DNA from: Pictodentalium vernedei
Lineage: Eukaryota > Mollusca > Scaphopoda > Dentaliida > Dentaliidae
Assembly (NCBI GenBank): GCA_031216915.1
Contig: CM062294.1
Location: 389,661,217-389,725,216, forward strand
Direction: 5' to 3'
DNA length: 64,000 nt
Each line of letters begins with the position of its first letter. The stretch's first letter is position 1. The notes under the pieces were generated by a model. That model did no database searches, had not been told where the DNA came from, and saw only the letters and a program-made list of their open reading frames with translations. Below, in pieces: positions 29,914 to 42,300 of this stretch. The position numbers were made by a program, and so were the translations under genes.

Positions 29914-30310
29914 GGGGCGCGGTGGCGTTGCTATAACCGGTTCTCGTCAGGTCACCGAAGTTAAGCAACACCGAACCCGGTTAGTCCTCGGATGGGTGAC
30001 CGTTTGAGCGATCGATTCGGACTCCCGCGTTGTGTCCTCGGGCACTTAACCCCGGTTGTTCACACGGGGGCACGATGACGCCGTGTACTAAGGCGTACTG
30101 CACGTCGACGGTACGCATGTCTTCAACCAATCTAACCCTGCCTGTGCTGCAGTGCGGAGTTACGATGTTGGGGAGTTGGCAGCTACTCGTCGTTGCTCGG
30201 TGGTTCTCCCCGGATACTCCAGCTTCCTCCACCCGTAAAACTGCCACGGTCATGATTAGCCATTGTGCATAAGTATATGACCGTAAACACCAATAAATCA
30301 ATCGATCAAT
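29914..30310 (+). mobile_element. SINE with a 5S rRNA-like head
   Basis: A 13-14 bp target duplication (cgcacattggact at 29901-29913 and 30311-30323) frames it. The first 80 bases resemble 5S rRNA including the internal promoter: gaagttaagcaac, ggttagt and ggatgggtgaccg. The following core (gtgtcctcgggcactt ... gcacgatgacgccgtgtac ... cttcaaccaatctaaccctg ... cctccacccgtaaaactg) and the AATAAATC tail are the same as in the tRNA-headed SINE at 5685-6023. Confidence 0.88.
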
Positions 30311-32982
30311 CGCACATTGGACTCCATGTACGTTTCACAACAAAACTCGAACATTGATATCATTCTGTCCCAAGGACTGAAAACTCAGATTGAAAGCATT
30401 GTTGTTCACTTTTTATTATAGTTTAAGGCCATTTTCAGCATCCAAGACTATATAATGCCTGCGCAACACACGTATGAAGCAAAATCTCGCTAATTATTCA
30501 TAATTATGCTGACAATTTAGAAGACTCTTATTGACCTACAATATTGGTTACCACGTCCTATTGTACCAGTAAAGAGCTGTGGCCCAGCACCCCACATACA
30601 CCCCTGCCAGATCTGCGTGGTGTGGTAACTCACGTAATTACATGCCACATTCAATGTACATTTACATTCTATAGAGCCTCAAAATATACCCAGATAACGC
30701 CATATGGGGTACATTTCTACAAAAGAAATCTCCAGGGAGGCCCCTCCCCCACTCATGCCATCGTGAAATACTACAGGCATATCATGCTGCCAGGCAAAGA
30801 TGTATTCACCGCACCCACCCCTTGATGTCTACCCCATAACAGATCCTGGCTACATGCCTGGTAAAGCAAAACTTGTCTGCACTAGTAAACGAGCACAGAA
30901 TTACTTTCTGGTATTTCTACGGGGGAAAAATATGGCTTATATCTTTATCACATCTTCGCAATACACTGTTTTCGGGTCTTATCCCTGCCAAGTGGCGTTC
31001 TCACTTTCGAGAATGTTTTTTAATATATATTAACCCTCTCCACACCAGTGTAGAAATATCAAAATTTCAACTTGCAAGTTTTCCCATAATGCAGCTAGGA
31101 ATTTAACCCATTCAAACTAATTTGACGGGGCTCATTGAGCTCTGTCAAACAAGATGGATTTCTTACGCCCCCTCCCGATGGGGTGTATAGGAAAGAGCAA
31201 TGCTGTTGAACATGTTTGCTACCCTAGCCCCATCACTACTGGTTAGATAATAATTCCAAATCATGGGGGGAGGGGGGCGGGGAACAGATCCTGTGGCAAA
31301 AATAAACTGTCCCACTTTAATTTTTAGTTATTTTTCCTAGTTTCACACAGGTGATTATCAAAAATCTGTTCGTCCAACATATTTGTTGATTTAGTTCTGC
31401 CATCATTTGTTGGATTCAAGTAGTTTTTGACATGCATGTACCTTAACGTGGGGAACAGAACCTATGACGGAATTAATGTCTTCGCTTAAATATGTACAGA
31501 GTTATTTGTCCTTGTCTCTGAAAAATAGCCGACTGCATACCCACCCACCCGCCCAACGTCGGCAAAGACAATTCCCAGCGGGCGGGCCCACTCGTGCAAG
31601 GTCTGAAAAGTAGCACATTTCATATCAAGGGAGATAAGAAAAGCTGGGATTTCTAGCTTGATGGAATCACACACTTCCCATTTGTATAACACATATATCC
31701 GTCAAACATGCTCAGTTTTCCATCTGTGTCACTGTTTTTATTTTTTGAAGTGAATTGTCACACTAATCTACCCTAGCATGGGGTAACATATTTCCAAAGT
31801 TACTTCCATTCGACTAACTTAGGTGTTTATCAAAATAGCGATGCCTCCAACATGTTTGGTTCTCCAGTTCTACCACTATTTGTTTATTTATTGAGGTTTA
31901 ATGGCACTTTCAACGTCGTTTCAGACAGTTTTACCGCCATACTCTTCACCTTACTAACTCTGCACGCGTAGTTAGTAGCGGTTGAAGACAAGTGTACCAC
32001 CGACGTGAAGTATGCCTTAGTACGCAACGTCACTGAACCCCCACCTGGGCAATCAGATTAAGTTCATTATTTGTTGGATCAATTTAAATATTTTTTTATC
32101 ATGGTTGTACCTTATCATGGGGGAATGCATTCCAATGTGCAGAGTTTTTCCCCTTGACTCCCTTAGTGAATTCATATTATAATTTATTGTGCCTCACGTT
32201 TGTAATATCAGCCATGATTGGTTAATTTGACACCTTCTAAAAGTCATAGTACTGGAGTTTTGGGGCAAAACACGGGTAGTATCGGAACATTCTTCCTTGG
32301 AGACATGAGAACAAAGAAAATGTAAGCTCCACTTCCATTGATCGGCGTCGATTACGCACGCTCTGATTGGAATTTCTCAACACCAAACGCTGACGCCGTG
32401 TCCGTTTAACTTTTTTCGTCACCGATAGACACACACTTACCAACAAATACGTCACCTTCACTCAGTGGGTGTGTTTTCAGTTTTAACTGCAAACGATGAA
32501 TTCAAAAGAATCAGAAATATTAAAAACTCACGTTTTGTTCATCACTTCAGTGAATCCTGAATATGAGTTATGACTTCAATCAATTATATTTCCACAAGTT
32601 TAGTACTTCCCGACCTCACTGAGCCTCCACCTCAAGTTCCAAATAAATTGTTTCACTGCGCTTAATTCTAACAACTGTCGTCGTCCAAGAAGAATTAATA
32701 TTCCATTATACCACTTATCACACAAGCATTAGTAATCAATTATAACATGCACAGCATGACACAGTTGTAAACACTGGCATTTGGTGATATAGAAACTCCC
32801 AAAGCGACGGCACTTGTGACAAGTCATTTTCGAATTTGGTGATCTAGAAACTCCTAAAGAGACGTCATTTGTTCGAAATTACGTCATGTTTTGGGATTCG
32901 ACTACATTGTTATTACAAGACTGATGGCATGTTGAAGTTAACGCTTAACAATGAAAGCTATTTTTTGTTCGGCATAATAAAA

Positions 32983-33144
32983 TAATTAGAACGTTTCTTT
33001 TCATGTTCTATCGGTCGATAGTACCTGAGTTTGTGTGACTTGTGAAATACAACCTTCAGCAGCTTTGCTTCAGGTTTTATTTCAGTAATCACACAAACTC
33101 AGGTACTATCGACCGATAGAACATGAAAAGGAACGTTCTAATAT
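32983..33144. repeat. Foldback element with about 55-bp arms
   Basis: Arms include cttttcatgttctatcggtc and gatagtacctgagtttgtgtg with their inverted copies around an unpaired centre of about 45 bp. Confidence 0.7.
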
Positions 33145-33694
33145 TATATTAGAACGGTTTGCGTGTGTGTTTGTTTCACATCTGCTCACACGTGGATGGT
33201 CCACTCATCCCCAAATTTGGCATATGGATGTTTGTTGACACCACATTTGCCACCAAAGAGTTGGATTTCAAGTTTCTGGAGTAAAACAAAGAAAATACAT
33301 GAAAATTCCATCCCCAAATATGAAATTGCATGTTTGTTCTAAATCTTCCCCCACGTGGATGATTCTATCGTCACGCAACTTCATTCAAGAGTCTTCGTGG
33401 CTCTCACAATTACCACTGGGGGATTTCCCCGCTATAAAACAAAGACAACAGTTCCACACCCCCTATGTGGATGATCTGGTCGTCACCAACCTTCGGTAAC
33501 AGGTGTACGAGGATCTCACAATTGCTACTGGGTGTTGGATTTTCTCTCCATGCTGCAAAACAAAGATAATATAATCCCTCATGTATATATGCCTAGTGTT
33601 AAAAATAGGTCCAGCTTTGCATTATGGAAGGGGCATTTGCCACGCTTGGTGTTGTTCTTGGTTAAATTCCTATTTGTATTATGGGAAAAATTTG

Positions 33695-33905
33695 CTGCCT
33701 ATTTATTTATTGGTGTTTAAGGTCACACATTTCTGCATTATGACCAATCAAGACTGCAACATGGAGATAAAGTCAAGTTTAGTCAATCGTTTATACCCAT
33801 GTTACCCATTTTTGAGGACTACCACCCTAAGAATTGGTGACTGGGTCTTATTTTACCAGTAAAACAGAGCTTGTTTACCACAGTAAACAAGCACTGCTTC
33901 AGTTT
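33695..33905 (+). repeat. 230-bp interspersed repeat, copy 2
   Basis: Same landmarks as the copy at 27545-27785, in plus orientation; it is cut short after gcactgcttcag. Confidence 0.6.
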
Positions 33906-34364
33906 ATCGGGTTTACAAGGAGGTATTTTACATGCTAAATGCAATGCGAGTGCTACATGCAATTCAATAAATAGATAATTAACATTTTTCATCCTGGCTT
34001 ATTTAATCAGCTGATGACAAGTATCCTAGCAAAATGTCTTCTACTTTACCATAAAACTTCCTTCTCTGATTTTGTTATTTAATTATTGGTGTCAGTAGCG
34101 GCTGACACGGTAGGGGTGGGGGTATATATTTTACCCCTCCCCCTGCTTTTGAAGATTATATCAACGAAAGGTGCTTCTAATCAACATTTATTTATTATTA
34201 TTAGTTAACAATTTGCCTAACACGAATAACAAACAACACTTGCAAAAGAATATCTGGAATGATTCAAAATTTTTATTTTATGCCTCTATGAAAGTGTCAA
34301 TGACATTGCAGCTTAACTTGATTGTGTGTAGTGTTAGATGAAAATGATAATGTTCAGTGCTCTT

Positions 34365-35358
34365 GAAAGGATTATGAAATAAGACAAGAATTGTGGTAAT
34401 TAAGAATACGTTAAGTTCTGTACCCTGCATGCTATGTTTTCAACAAGAATAATTTGAGATGTTGACTGCACTAACGGATTGAGGCCTGGGTTGATGGGGC
34501 CCCTCACAGTTAGCATATGTCAACCAAAGTTAAGAAATTTACGGTAAAATCAGTCCAAAACGAGTCACCCTACCAAGTAACAATGAAATCCCTTCATAAA
34601 TATGACTCGTAGACTTTGCTAAAAGAACCGAGGTAACAAGCTCGTCCGATGGTCACGGTTGACCGATCACGACCAAAGTATGAGAGTTTCATCTTGATAT
34701 CATACCGAGTCATCCTACACAGTTACAATGAAATCCCTTCATAAAAAACGACCTATAGACAGTGCTAAAGGAATCCAGGTAGCATGCCCAAGCGACTGTG
34801 ACGGTTGACTGATCACGACCAAAATAAGACAGTCTCACCTAGATATCATACCGAGTCATCCCACCAAGTTACAATGAAATCCCTTCATAAATATGAACTG
34901 TAGACTGGGCTAAACAAATCTAGGCTACGTGCCCATGCGGCCATCACGGCAGACCGATCATGACCAAAATAGAACGTTCTCATCTAGCCATTATGCCGAG
35001 TCATCCTACCAATTTACAATGAAACCCCTTCACAAATGCAACCTGTAGACTGTGCTAAAATAATCTGGGTAACGTGCCCCTGCGTCCGTCACGGTTGACT
35101 GAACCCAGCCAAAATAGGACGTTCACATCTAGACATTATATGGAGCCATATGGAGCCATCCAGTCATCCTGCCGAGTTACAATAAATACGACCTTTTGAC
35201 TGCTAAAGGTGTTCGGGTTTCAGACTCGCACAGCCGTCAAGGTTGACTGAGCGTGATCAAAATGGGACGTTCTCATCTAGACATGTCCTCGCACTTGCAT
35301 ACGAAATTTCGTGAAGATCAGACAAGAACTACGGGGTGTAGCGTGTACTAAAGAAACA
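34365..35358 (+). repeat. Left arm of a large inverted repeat, tandem 150-bp units
   Basis: After a unique stretch (gaaaggattatgaaat ... gcctgggttgatg) come about five units of 145-150 bp with gagtcatcc.accaagttac, gaaatcccttcataaa, tgtagact..gctaaa, gtcacggttgaccgatcacg and cgttctcatctagacat. The arm ends with gacaagaactacggggtgta. The same order appears inverted at 36440-37413. Confidence 0.75.
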
Positions 35359-36439
35359 TTGGAACTAAAAATTCACAAGGCTGGTTTTTACATCCATGAT
35401 GTGTTCTGATGTATGTTTTGAAATACAGTAGAGCCCACTCAACTCCTTGCACACTGCTGGTGGATTATCCTGCCCATGGCATGAAATGTATTGTTATTAA
35501 AACAAGTCAAATTTGAAGATATTTAACCAAATAGCCCCCTGTAAGTAGTATACATGTTTTAACAAAGGATTTCTTGTATTTAATTTTCAGGAATTTTTAA
35601 CAGCAGCCAAAACTAGATTTGATGAAAAATATTAAGAGTTAATTGTATATCTGTGAATAATCCTGTTCATCAAATATAATTTCCAAGAATAAAACCATTT
35701 ACTATACCTTCAGTACAAATTTGCACTGTTAATTGCATATGGGTTATATACAGAGCAAACCTCTTTTAATTGAATAAAAAAATGTTTAACTCTTAACCCG
35801 CCGAGTAATTTCAAAGATATTTTTCGTCAAATCAAGTCATGGCAACTAAATTCAACACAAGGAATCATTGGTGAAAAAATCCTTTTCATTTTCAGGGAGA
35901 TATTGTGCCCAAATTATACTCATGTCAGTGATAATAGAAATTCTATCCTGAACACGAATATCCGCCAGCAGCAGACGAAGAGTTAATATCTCATAGAATT
36001 ACCCTGCCAATCACCGAATTCCCCTTGTAGACCCATTTGGCCTCAGCACATCCAATTCAGGCATTTAATCTTTTACATATTGTTTGACAGAGCCCTATGA
36101 GCTCTGTAAAACAAGATACAATAGAATAAATGCTCAGATTAACTCAAGAATATAGGAAAGTGGCCAAATCCCTGTTAATTGAATACCCGTGTTAAATGAA
36201 TAATTGTCTTTGACAAAGTGGCTATTCAATTAAAAGAATTCCGCTGCATTGTTGAAAAAATCAAATTAAAATTGGTTTAATGTAGATTTCATTTAAGATA
36301 AAAACTACGCAATTTTTTAAACCTTTTAAGATGATTTAGTTGGAATTGTAGTGCCCCCCACCTCATTTTCCGCTTAACTTGACGAAGTCAAGATAAGCTT
36401 AAGCCATCACACGTGCGGAAGTTTGCGAGTCTGTTCACA
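35359..36439. other. Loop between the large inverted arms
   Basis: About 1.1 kb of AT-rich sequence without a recognisable gene. It includes a small hairpin (tgtttgacagagc ... gctctgtaaaacaag, about 36084-36115) of the same family as at 31125 and 48456. Confidence 0.5.
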
Positions 36440-37413
36440 TTTTCTTTAGCACAGGCTACACCCATAGTTCTTGTCCGATCATCACGAAATTTCATACGCA
36501 GGTTCGAGGTCATGCCTAGATGAGAACGTCCCCTTTTGGTCGCGATCAGTTAACCGTGACGGTTGTGCTGGCCCGAAAGCCGAAAACCTTTTAGCACAGC
36601 CTACAGGTCGTATTTCAGACGGCATTTCACTGTAACGTGGTAGGATGACTCCATATAATGTCTAGATGTGAACGTCATATTTTGGTCAGGTTCAGTCAAC
36701 CGAGACAGCAGCAGGGGCACGTTACCTAAATTCTTTTAGCACAGACAAAAACTTGCATGTATGAAGGGATTTCACTGTAAACTGGTAGGGTGTATATTGT
36801 CTAGATAAGAACGTCCTATTTTGACCGTGATCGGTCAACCGTAACGGCTGCACAGGCACGTGACCTAAATTTGTTCAGCAGTCTACAGTTCATATTTATG
36901 AAGCGATTTCATTGAAACTTGGAAGGATACCTTGGTGTGATGTCTAGATGAGACTGTCCTATTTTGGTCACGATCGGCCAGTCGTTACCGCCGTCTGGTC
37001 TCGTTACCTAGATTCTGTTATCACTGTCTGCAGGTTGTTTTTTTTATGAATTTGGTAGGATAACTCGGTATGATATCTAGATGAGACGTTCCTATTTTGG
37101 TCACGATCGGTCAACTGTGACCGCCGGACCAGCAAGTGACCTAGATTCCTTTAGCAAAGTCTACGAGTCATATTTATGAAGGGATTTCATTGTAACTTAG
37201 TAGGATGACTTGTTTTGGAATGATTTTACTGTAACTTGGTAACTTTCGTTGAGTGACGTTGACATACGTTAACTGTGAGGGTCGCATCAACCCAGGCCTC
37301 AAGTCTTCAGTTCAATATACACCTCAGATTATTCTTATTGAAAACATAGTATGCAGGGAACAGAAATTAAAATATATTCTCAATTATCACAATTCTTGTA
37401 GTATTTCATAATC
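36440..37413 (-). repeat. Right arm of the large inverted repeat
   Basis: Inverted counterpart of 34365-35358 with the same tandem units, diverged by substitutions and indels. The outer end (cctttcgtaaatg) lies next to another aagtgtcaatgacact end-like motif at about 37424. Confidence 0.75.
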
Positions 37414-37859
37414 CTTTCGTAAATGAAAGTGTCAATGACACTGTAGCTCAACTTGTGTAAGACATGTACATGTTTTGTATGTGACACAACAATGGCACAC
37501 ATCTAGGTAATGACCTGATAACAAAGGTACATGTAAAGTATTGTAAAGGTCTGTACATAAATACTGACCGCACCCTGTAACAAATGTACAGGTAAAGATC
37601 CGCAAGTATACAGAAGAAGTCTCGTTGGTTACGAATCGAAATTAAGTATTTTTATTGTTTACTAATCATATATATTTCATTTTCAGGTTATTTTATTCAA
37701 CTTTGTGGGGAGTTAGTTTAGTATATAGTAACTGGGACAAAGTTAGGAGGCCTTAAATAAAACTGTGAGCGCTAAGTTGTCGAACGGTTCGTCGTGTTGC
37801 CTTTTGTCGCGTGTCGCGTGTTTACAATTTTCCCTGTCCGATCGCGTAATTTTGTCTTG

Positions 37860-39296
37860 ATGATGGCGAGCAGGTCTGTTCAGACGGAGGTAAGTATGGA
37901 GGTAAATACGTGTAATATCGCGGTCCAGGTCAACGGTGCCAACGGAGTAAGTATTGGTGTGCAGACAGAGGTCACTGGGGGTGTCGGTCAGAGCCGGGTT
38001 GGTGGGGCCACCGATGGCGATATTGGGCTTGAAGTTTGTAAACAATGTTCTATGATGTATGGGGACTGTCGCTCGATGGGATATGGAGAGGTATGTGTAA
38101 ACTGTCAGGAAATCCTCCGCCTACTTGAGACAATTGTTAAGTTTGAGGGGGAGATTGCTGAGCTGAAGGGAAGACTTGGTAGGGCGGGGCTGTCTGGAGT
38201 TACGCCTGTGAAAGTGGCTTTCCGAGAAGGATGGAAGGTTGTCGGTGGTTCCAAGAGGAAACATGGGGGTAGAACCTTTGATGTGAATGAGGTAGGTGAT
38301 GAGGTGGGGGCTGCTAGAAAAGTACGTAGGACAGATGAGGGGGGCCCAGGCCGGAGCAATGCTGTAAAGCGTTTGGCGTGGACTACCAAAAGAGGTAGGA
38401 AAGGGGGGCCAGAGAAGCAGGTAGATAGGGGTGTAAAGTCCAAAGGCAGTGGGGAGTGCAGCACCAGAAACAGATTTGATGTGCTCGATTCGGAAGAGAC
38501 AGAGGAGGAGATGGAGGTAGTTGCAACAGATAGTAGCTTGGGGTCTAGGCCAGGAAAAAGGAGGAGGGATCCGGGGGAAGACCAGGGGAGTAGTCCAGGT
38601 AGCTCAGGGCCTGGAAAGAGACGGAGGGACAAGGATAGGAGTAATCCTAGGTCAAAGATACCGATACCGATATTGAGTCCGAGGGGGGCTGTTGGAGAGG
38701 AAGAGGACGCTGTAAACAATAGGAGACTAGAGGAGATAAACAGGGCGAGGTCCAAAAGTAAGTTGGTGGTTGCGGGAAGTAGCATAGTTCGGGGGATCGA
38801 CAAGGTTGTCTGTGGTCCGGACAGTAAAAATAGAACAGTTCTGTGCTTTCCGGGGGCTAAAGTGGAGGACCTGAGGGATAGAGTGGACGGTATTGTAGCT
38901 GGGTCGGGGCCTGATCCGGTAGTGGTATTACATGTGGGGTCCAATAACATCAGGGAGAGGAAATCAGTTCGTTTGGTGGACACATACAAGGACCTAATTA
39001 GTAAGCTACTTAGCAGGAATGCTCGGATCATCGTTTCAGGGGTGCTCCCCGTTATGGGTGGTGGAAATGAGAGGAACTCGCGGATTATGGCACTAAACGA
39101 GGAGCTGGAAGAGCACTGCAAAGACTTGGGAGTACATTTCATTGACCACTGGGATTCATTCTGGGGACAAGGAGAGTTGTATGGGCGAGACGGATTGCAT
39201 TTAAGTAGGATGGGTACAGACCTGTTGGGCCAAAAAATCTTACAGGTGGCTGGGCCTTTTTTGGAGAAAAGGGGGGTAGGGGACCACAGCCGGTAA
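37860..39296 (+). CDS. LINE ORF1 protein with SGNH/GDSL esterase-like domain
   Basis: The frame is open from 37794; ATG 37860 (MMASRSVQTE) is the better start because upstream codons look like 5' UTR. Product about 478 aa. N-terminal half: a Cys cluster (CKQCSMMYGDC ... CVNCQ) followed by a short Leu/Glu coiled coil, then a long basic, disordered stretch (several KRRR/GKRRRD). C-terminal third: an SGNH-type fold with block I VVAGSSIVRG, block III HVGSNNI and block V RDGLHLS holding the putative catalytic Asp-His. Esterase ORF1 proteins are known in some CR1/L2-group LINEs and bind RNA or lipid; that role here is inferred. The reverse-strand 445-codon frame opposite it is a shadow. Confidence 0.8.
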   Translation: MMASRSVQTEVSMEVNTCNIAVQVNGANGVSIGVQTEVTGGVGQSRVGGATDGDIGLEVCKQCSMMYGDCRSMGYGEVCVNCQEILRLLETIVKFEGEIAELKGRLGRAGLSGVTPVKVAFREGWKVVGGSKRKHGGRTFDVNEVGDEVGAARKVRRTDEGGPGRSNAVKRLAWTTKRGRKGGPEKQVDRGVKSKGSGECSTRNRFDVLDSEETEEEMEVVATDSSLGSRPGKRRRDPGEDQGSSPGSSGPGKRRRDKDRSNPRSKIPIPILSPRGAVGEEEDAVNNRRLEEINRARSKSKLVVAGSSIVRGIDKVVCGPDSKNRTVLCFPGAKVEDLRDRVDGIVAGSGPDPVVVLHVGSNNIRERKSVRLVDTYKDLISKLLSRNARIIVSGVLPVMGGGNERNSRIMALNEELEEHCKDLGVHFIDHWDSFWGQGELYGRDGLHLSRMGTDLLGQKILQVAGPFLEKRGVGDHSR

Positions 39297-39322
39297 CCCA
39301 GAGTGGCACAAATGCTGGGAAC

Positions 39323-42300
39323 ATGGGAAGAACAACAAACATGCACAATACAGGGACATACCAGGGTTATAATAATGTGCCAGTGATGACAAAAAAACAA
39401 AGATTCATTAAGTTTGGGTACTGCAACATCCAGGGTCTGCACAAGAAAGTAAGCGAAATATCAACAATGATGGACGAAGGAGACTTCGATATAATGGGTC
39501 TAAGTGAGACGTGGATACGACGGGATGAGCGGGTTGATCAGATGAAGGGTTGCGTGTGGATAGGAGCTGGGCGAACTGAGGGTCAGAAACGGGGTGGGGG
39601 TGTTGGCATCTACGCTAAAAAGGAATTACAGCCCTCATTGATTACAGATCTCACAGAAGCAAGGACTCAGATTCCAGTATCCAACGAAATAGTCTGGGCA
39701 AAAATCAAGTTAGGAAACAGGAGTGTTGCCGTTGGTGTTGTATACTTAGCAGTGGAGGGAAGTAAGCCCGAGTGGAATGATTCAATATATACAACTCTTA
39801 GATCGAATATCACAGAGCTTGGGAGCAGAGGGTTCAGTATTGTCCTAATGGGGGATTTCAATGGGCACATCGGGGATAAGGAGGAGGGCATACAGGGAGG
39901 TGATAGGAAAATTAACACGAATGGGAGGAAGATGTTGGACCTATCAAAAGAGCTTGGTTTAAAGATCCTGAACAGGGATGCGAAATGTAAAGGTAAATGG
40001 ACCTGGGAGAGGAACGATAAGAAAACAATAATTGATTATATACTCACTGACATTAGCGTATGGAGGGAGGTTATAGATGTAGAAATAGATGACGAGGGAA
40101 AAAATGACTTGGGTAGTGATCACAACCTGATAACAGTTAAGATTATGGGCAAAAAGACGAATAGAGACAGAAATACCTTCAAGGAAGTTTGGGGACTAAA
40201 ACAAGGAGCCGACTGGAAGCAGTTTCGGGAAAAACTAAAACCAAATCTTGAATGTATACCTAGGGATGCAAATGTCCAGAGTATTTCAGATGGCATAGTA
40301 AATAGCCTAACAGAGGCAGGGAAGGAGTGTATAGGAAGGGTGATGGTCCCAACGAGAGAGCTTGGATACAGGGTTAACGAGGGACTGAAAAAGGCTATAA
40401 AAGAAAGGAAGGTAAAATGCGCTGCTTACAGAAGAAGTAGGAAGCTTAAAGGGGTGGATAACAATGACACGAGACTAATGAAAGGAGAATATGAACTGGC
40501 ACGGAAAAAGGTGAATGAGATAAAGAATAATAATAGGAAGGAGCGCAATTGCAGTCTTGCCAGAACAATAAAGAAAACGGGGGGTTCGAGCTCAAACGTA
40601 TTTTGGAACTGGGTAAATAAACGGGGGAAAAGTAGTGTGCAGAGTATCAAAGTGGATGGGGAAAGTACAGAAGATAAAGGCCGTATCGCTTCAGAGTTAG
40701 TCAAGCACTGGGAAAAGATAAACGATAGGCGATGGGGCAGTGGGTCCCCACCGAAAAGAAATACACTGGTGGAGGAGAACCTATCCAATCGTGTATGTAG
40801 CGAAATAACGGCAGAAGAAGTGCGGAACGTGGTCTCGAAATTAAAAAATGGTAAAGCGGGAGGGACTGATGAAATTCCGAACGAATTCCTCAAAAATGGA
40901 GGGGAGGCACTTATTGAAGTCCTGACAAACCTTTTCAACCTGGCTCTGCGAAAGCAAGAGGTCCCCAGAGAGTGGAGGGAAAGTAAGGTGTCGTTCATAC
41001 ACAAAAAGGGGGATAAGGAAGTTCTAGATAACTATAGGGGGATATCAGTTAGTAGTAACATCGGAAAAGTATTCTGTAAGGTCATATACGGTAGACTAGA
41101 GGAAGTTATTGAAGAGAAAGGTTTTTTAGGAGAAATTCAAAATGGTTTCAGGAAAGGACGAAGAGTCACTGATCACCTATTTACACTCACCCAACTGATA
41201 GAATCAACAAAGGCTGAAAAGAAAAAGATGTTTCTGGCATTTCTAGATGTGAAAAAAGCGTACGACCGAGTGTGGAGGGAAGGTATGTGGCGAAAGCTCG
41301 AGGGCATCGGACTGGGGGGTGACTTTGTGGGAATCATGAAAGCACTGTATACAGATGTGCAAAGCCAACTCAGTCTAGGGAGTATCACTACAAAACGAGT
41401 CCCTATGGATATAGGCCTCAAGCAGGGGTGTATCTTTTCACCGATTTTGTTTGCATTGTATGTTAAAGATTTAGGGGACGAACTAATTCAGAGTGCGGAG
41501 GGGGTAAATGTTGGAGACATAAAGATACCAGGCTTATTCTTTGCGGACGACATGGTGTTAATGTCTAGAACTGAACAGGGGCTAGAGAAACTGCTGGAAA
41601 TTGTTGGTAGATATGGGAACACTTGGCGGCTAGAACTAAATGAAAATAAAAGCAAGGTAATACCCGTTGGACGCAAGGTAGATATGACGAAGAGATGGAG
41701 AGTGGGGGAGTTCTCAATCCCCGAAGGGGAGAGCAAACAAATCACTGTAGGAGAAACGGGAGAGTATGAGTATCTAGGGGTAAGCATAAATATAACGGGA
41801 AGAGGGGTGTACAGAAATTACTCAGCCAAACTGATTCTGAAGGGGAAAAGAATTCTGAACCAACTAAAACTTTTAGGGAAAAATAGTTTCAACAAGGTCT
41901 TTGTGGGGAAAACACTGTGGGAGAGGGTGGGTTTACCAAGTATAACGTATGGCACGGACGTGATTCCATTAAACCAAACCGTTATTAAGAAGTTGGAAAA
42001 TACTCAAAATGATGCCGGCAGATGGATAACAGGGTCGAGTAATGCTGCAGCTTTGGAAGCAGTAAGGGGGGAGCTTGGGTGGATGAAAATCAAGGACAGG
42101 GTAGATTTGGGAAAACTGTGTTACTTTAACTACTTGAGAAACCTGCCTGACAACCGGTGGTGCAAATTGATGCTCGATATCATTTGGAATTCTAATATAG
42201 AAACGGGGTGGTCAAAACATGTGAGGGAACTAATGGACAATTACTCTATAGAGGTCACAAACATAGAAGTAGGAATGAAAGAAGGCAAAAGGTTTGTCAA

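Larger units (their letters stand above)
30324..34289. other. Intron with decayed repeats, no exon found
   Basis: The stretch contains a reverse SINE core fragment at about 31880-32060, a small gctctgtcaaacaag hairpin near 31125-31155, a foldback at 32983-33144, two to three diverged repeats of about 130 bp at 33180-33570, and a copy of the 230-bp repeat. No splice-bounded coding segment was recognised. Confidence 0.45.

Noticed and set aside
29914..29995. A genuine 5S rRNA gene
   Set aside because: The 5S-like part is incomplete, joined to a SINE core and tail, and flanked by a 13-bp target duplication, so it is a SINE head.
38105..39442. A 445-codon gene on the minus strand
   Set aside because: It lies entirely opposite LINE ORF1, is Ser/Pro/Leu-rich in the way antisense frames are, and has no domain. 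It is a shadow.
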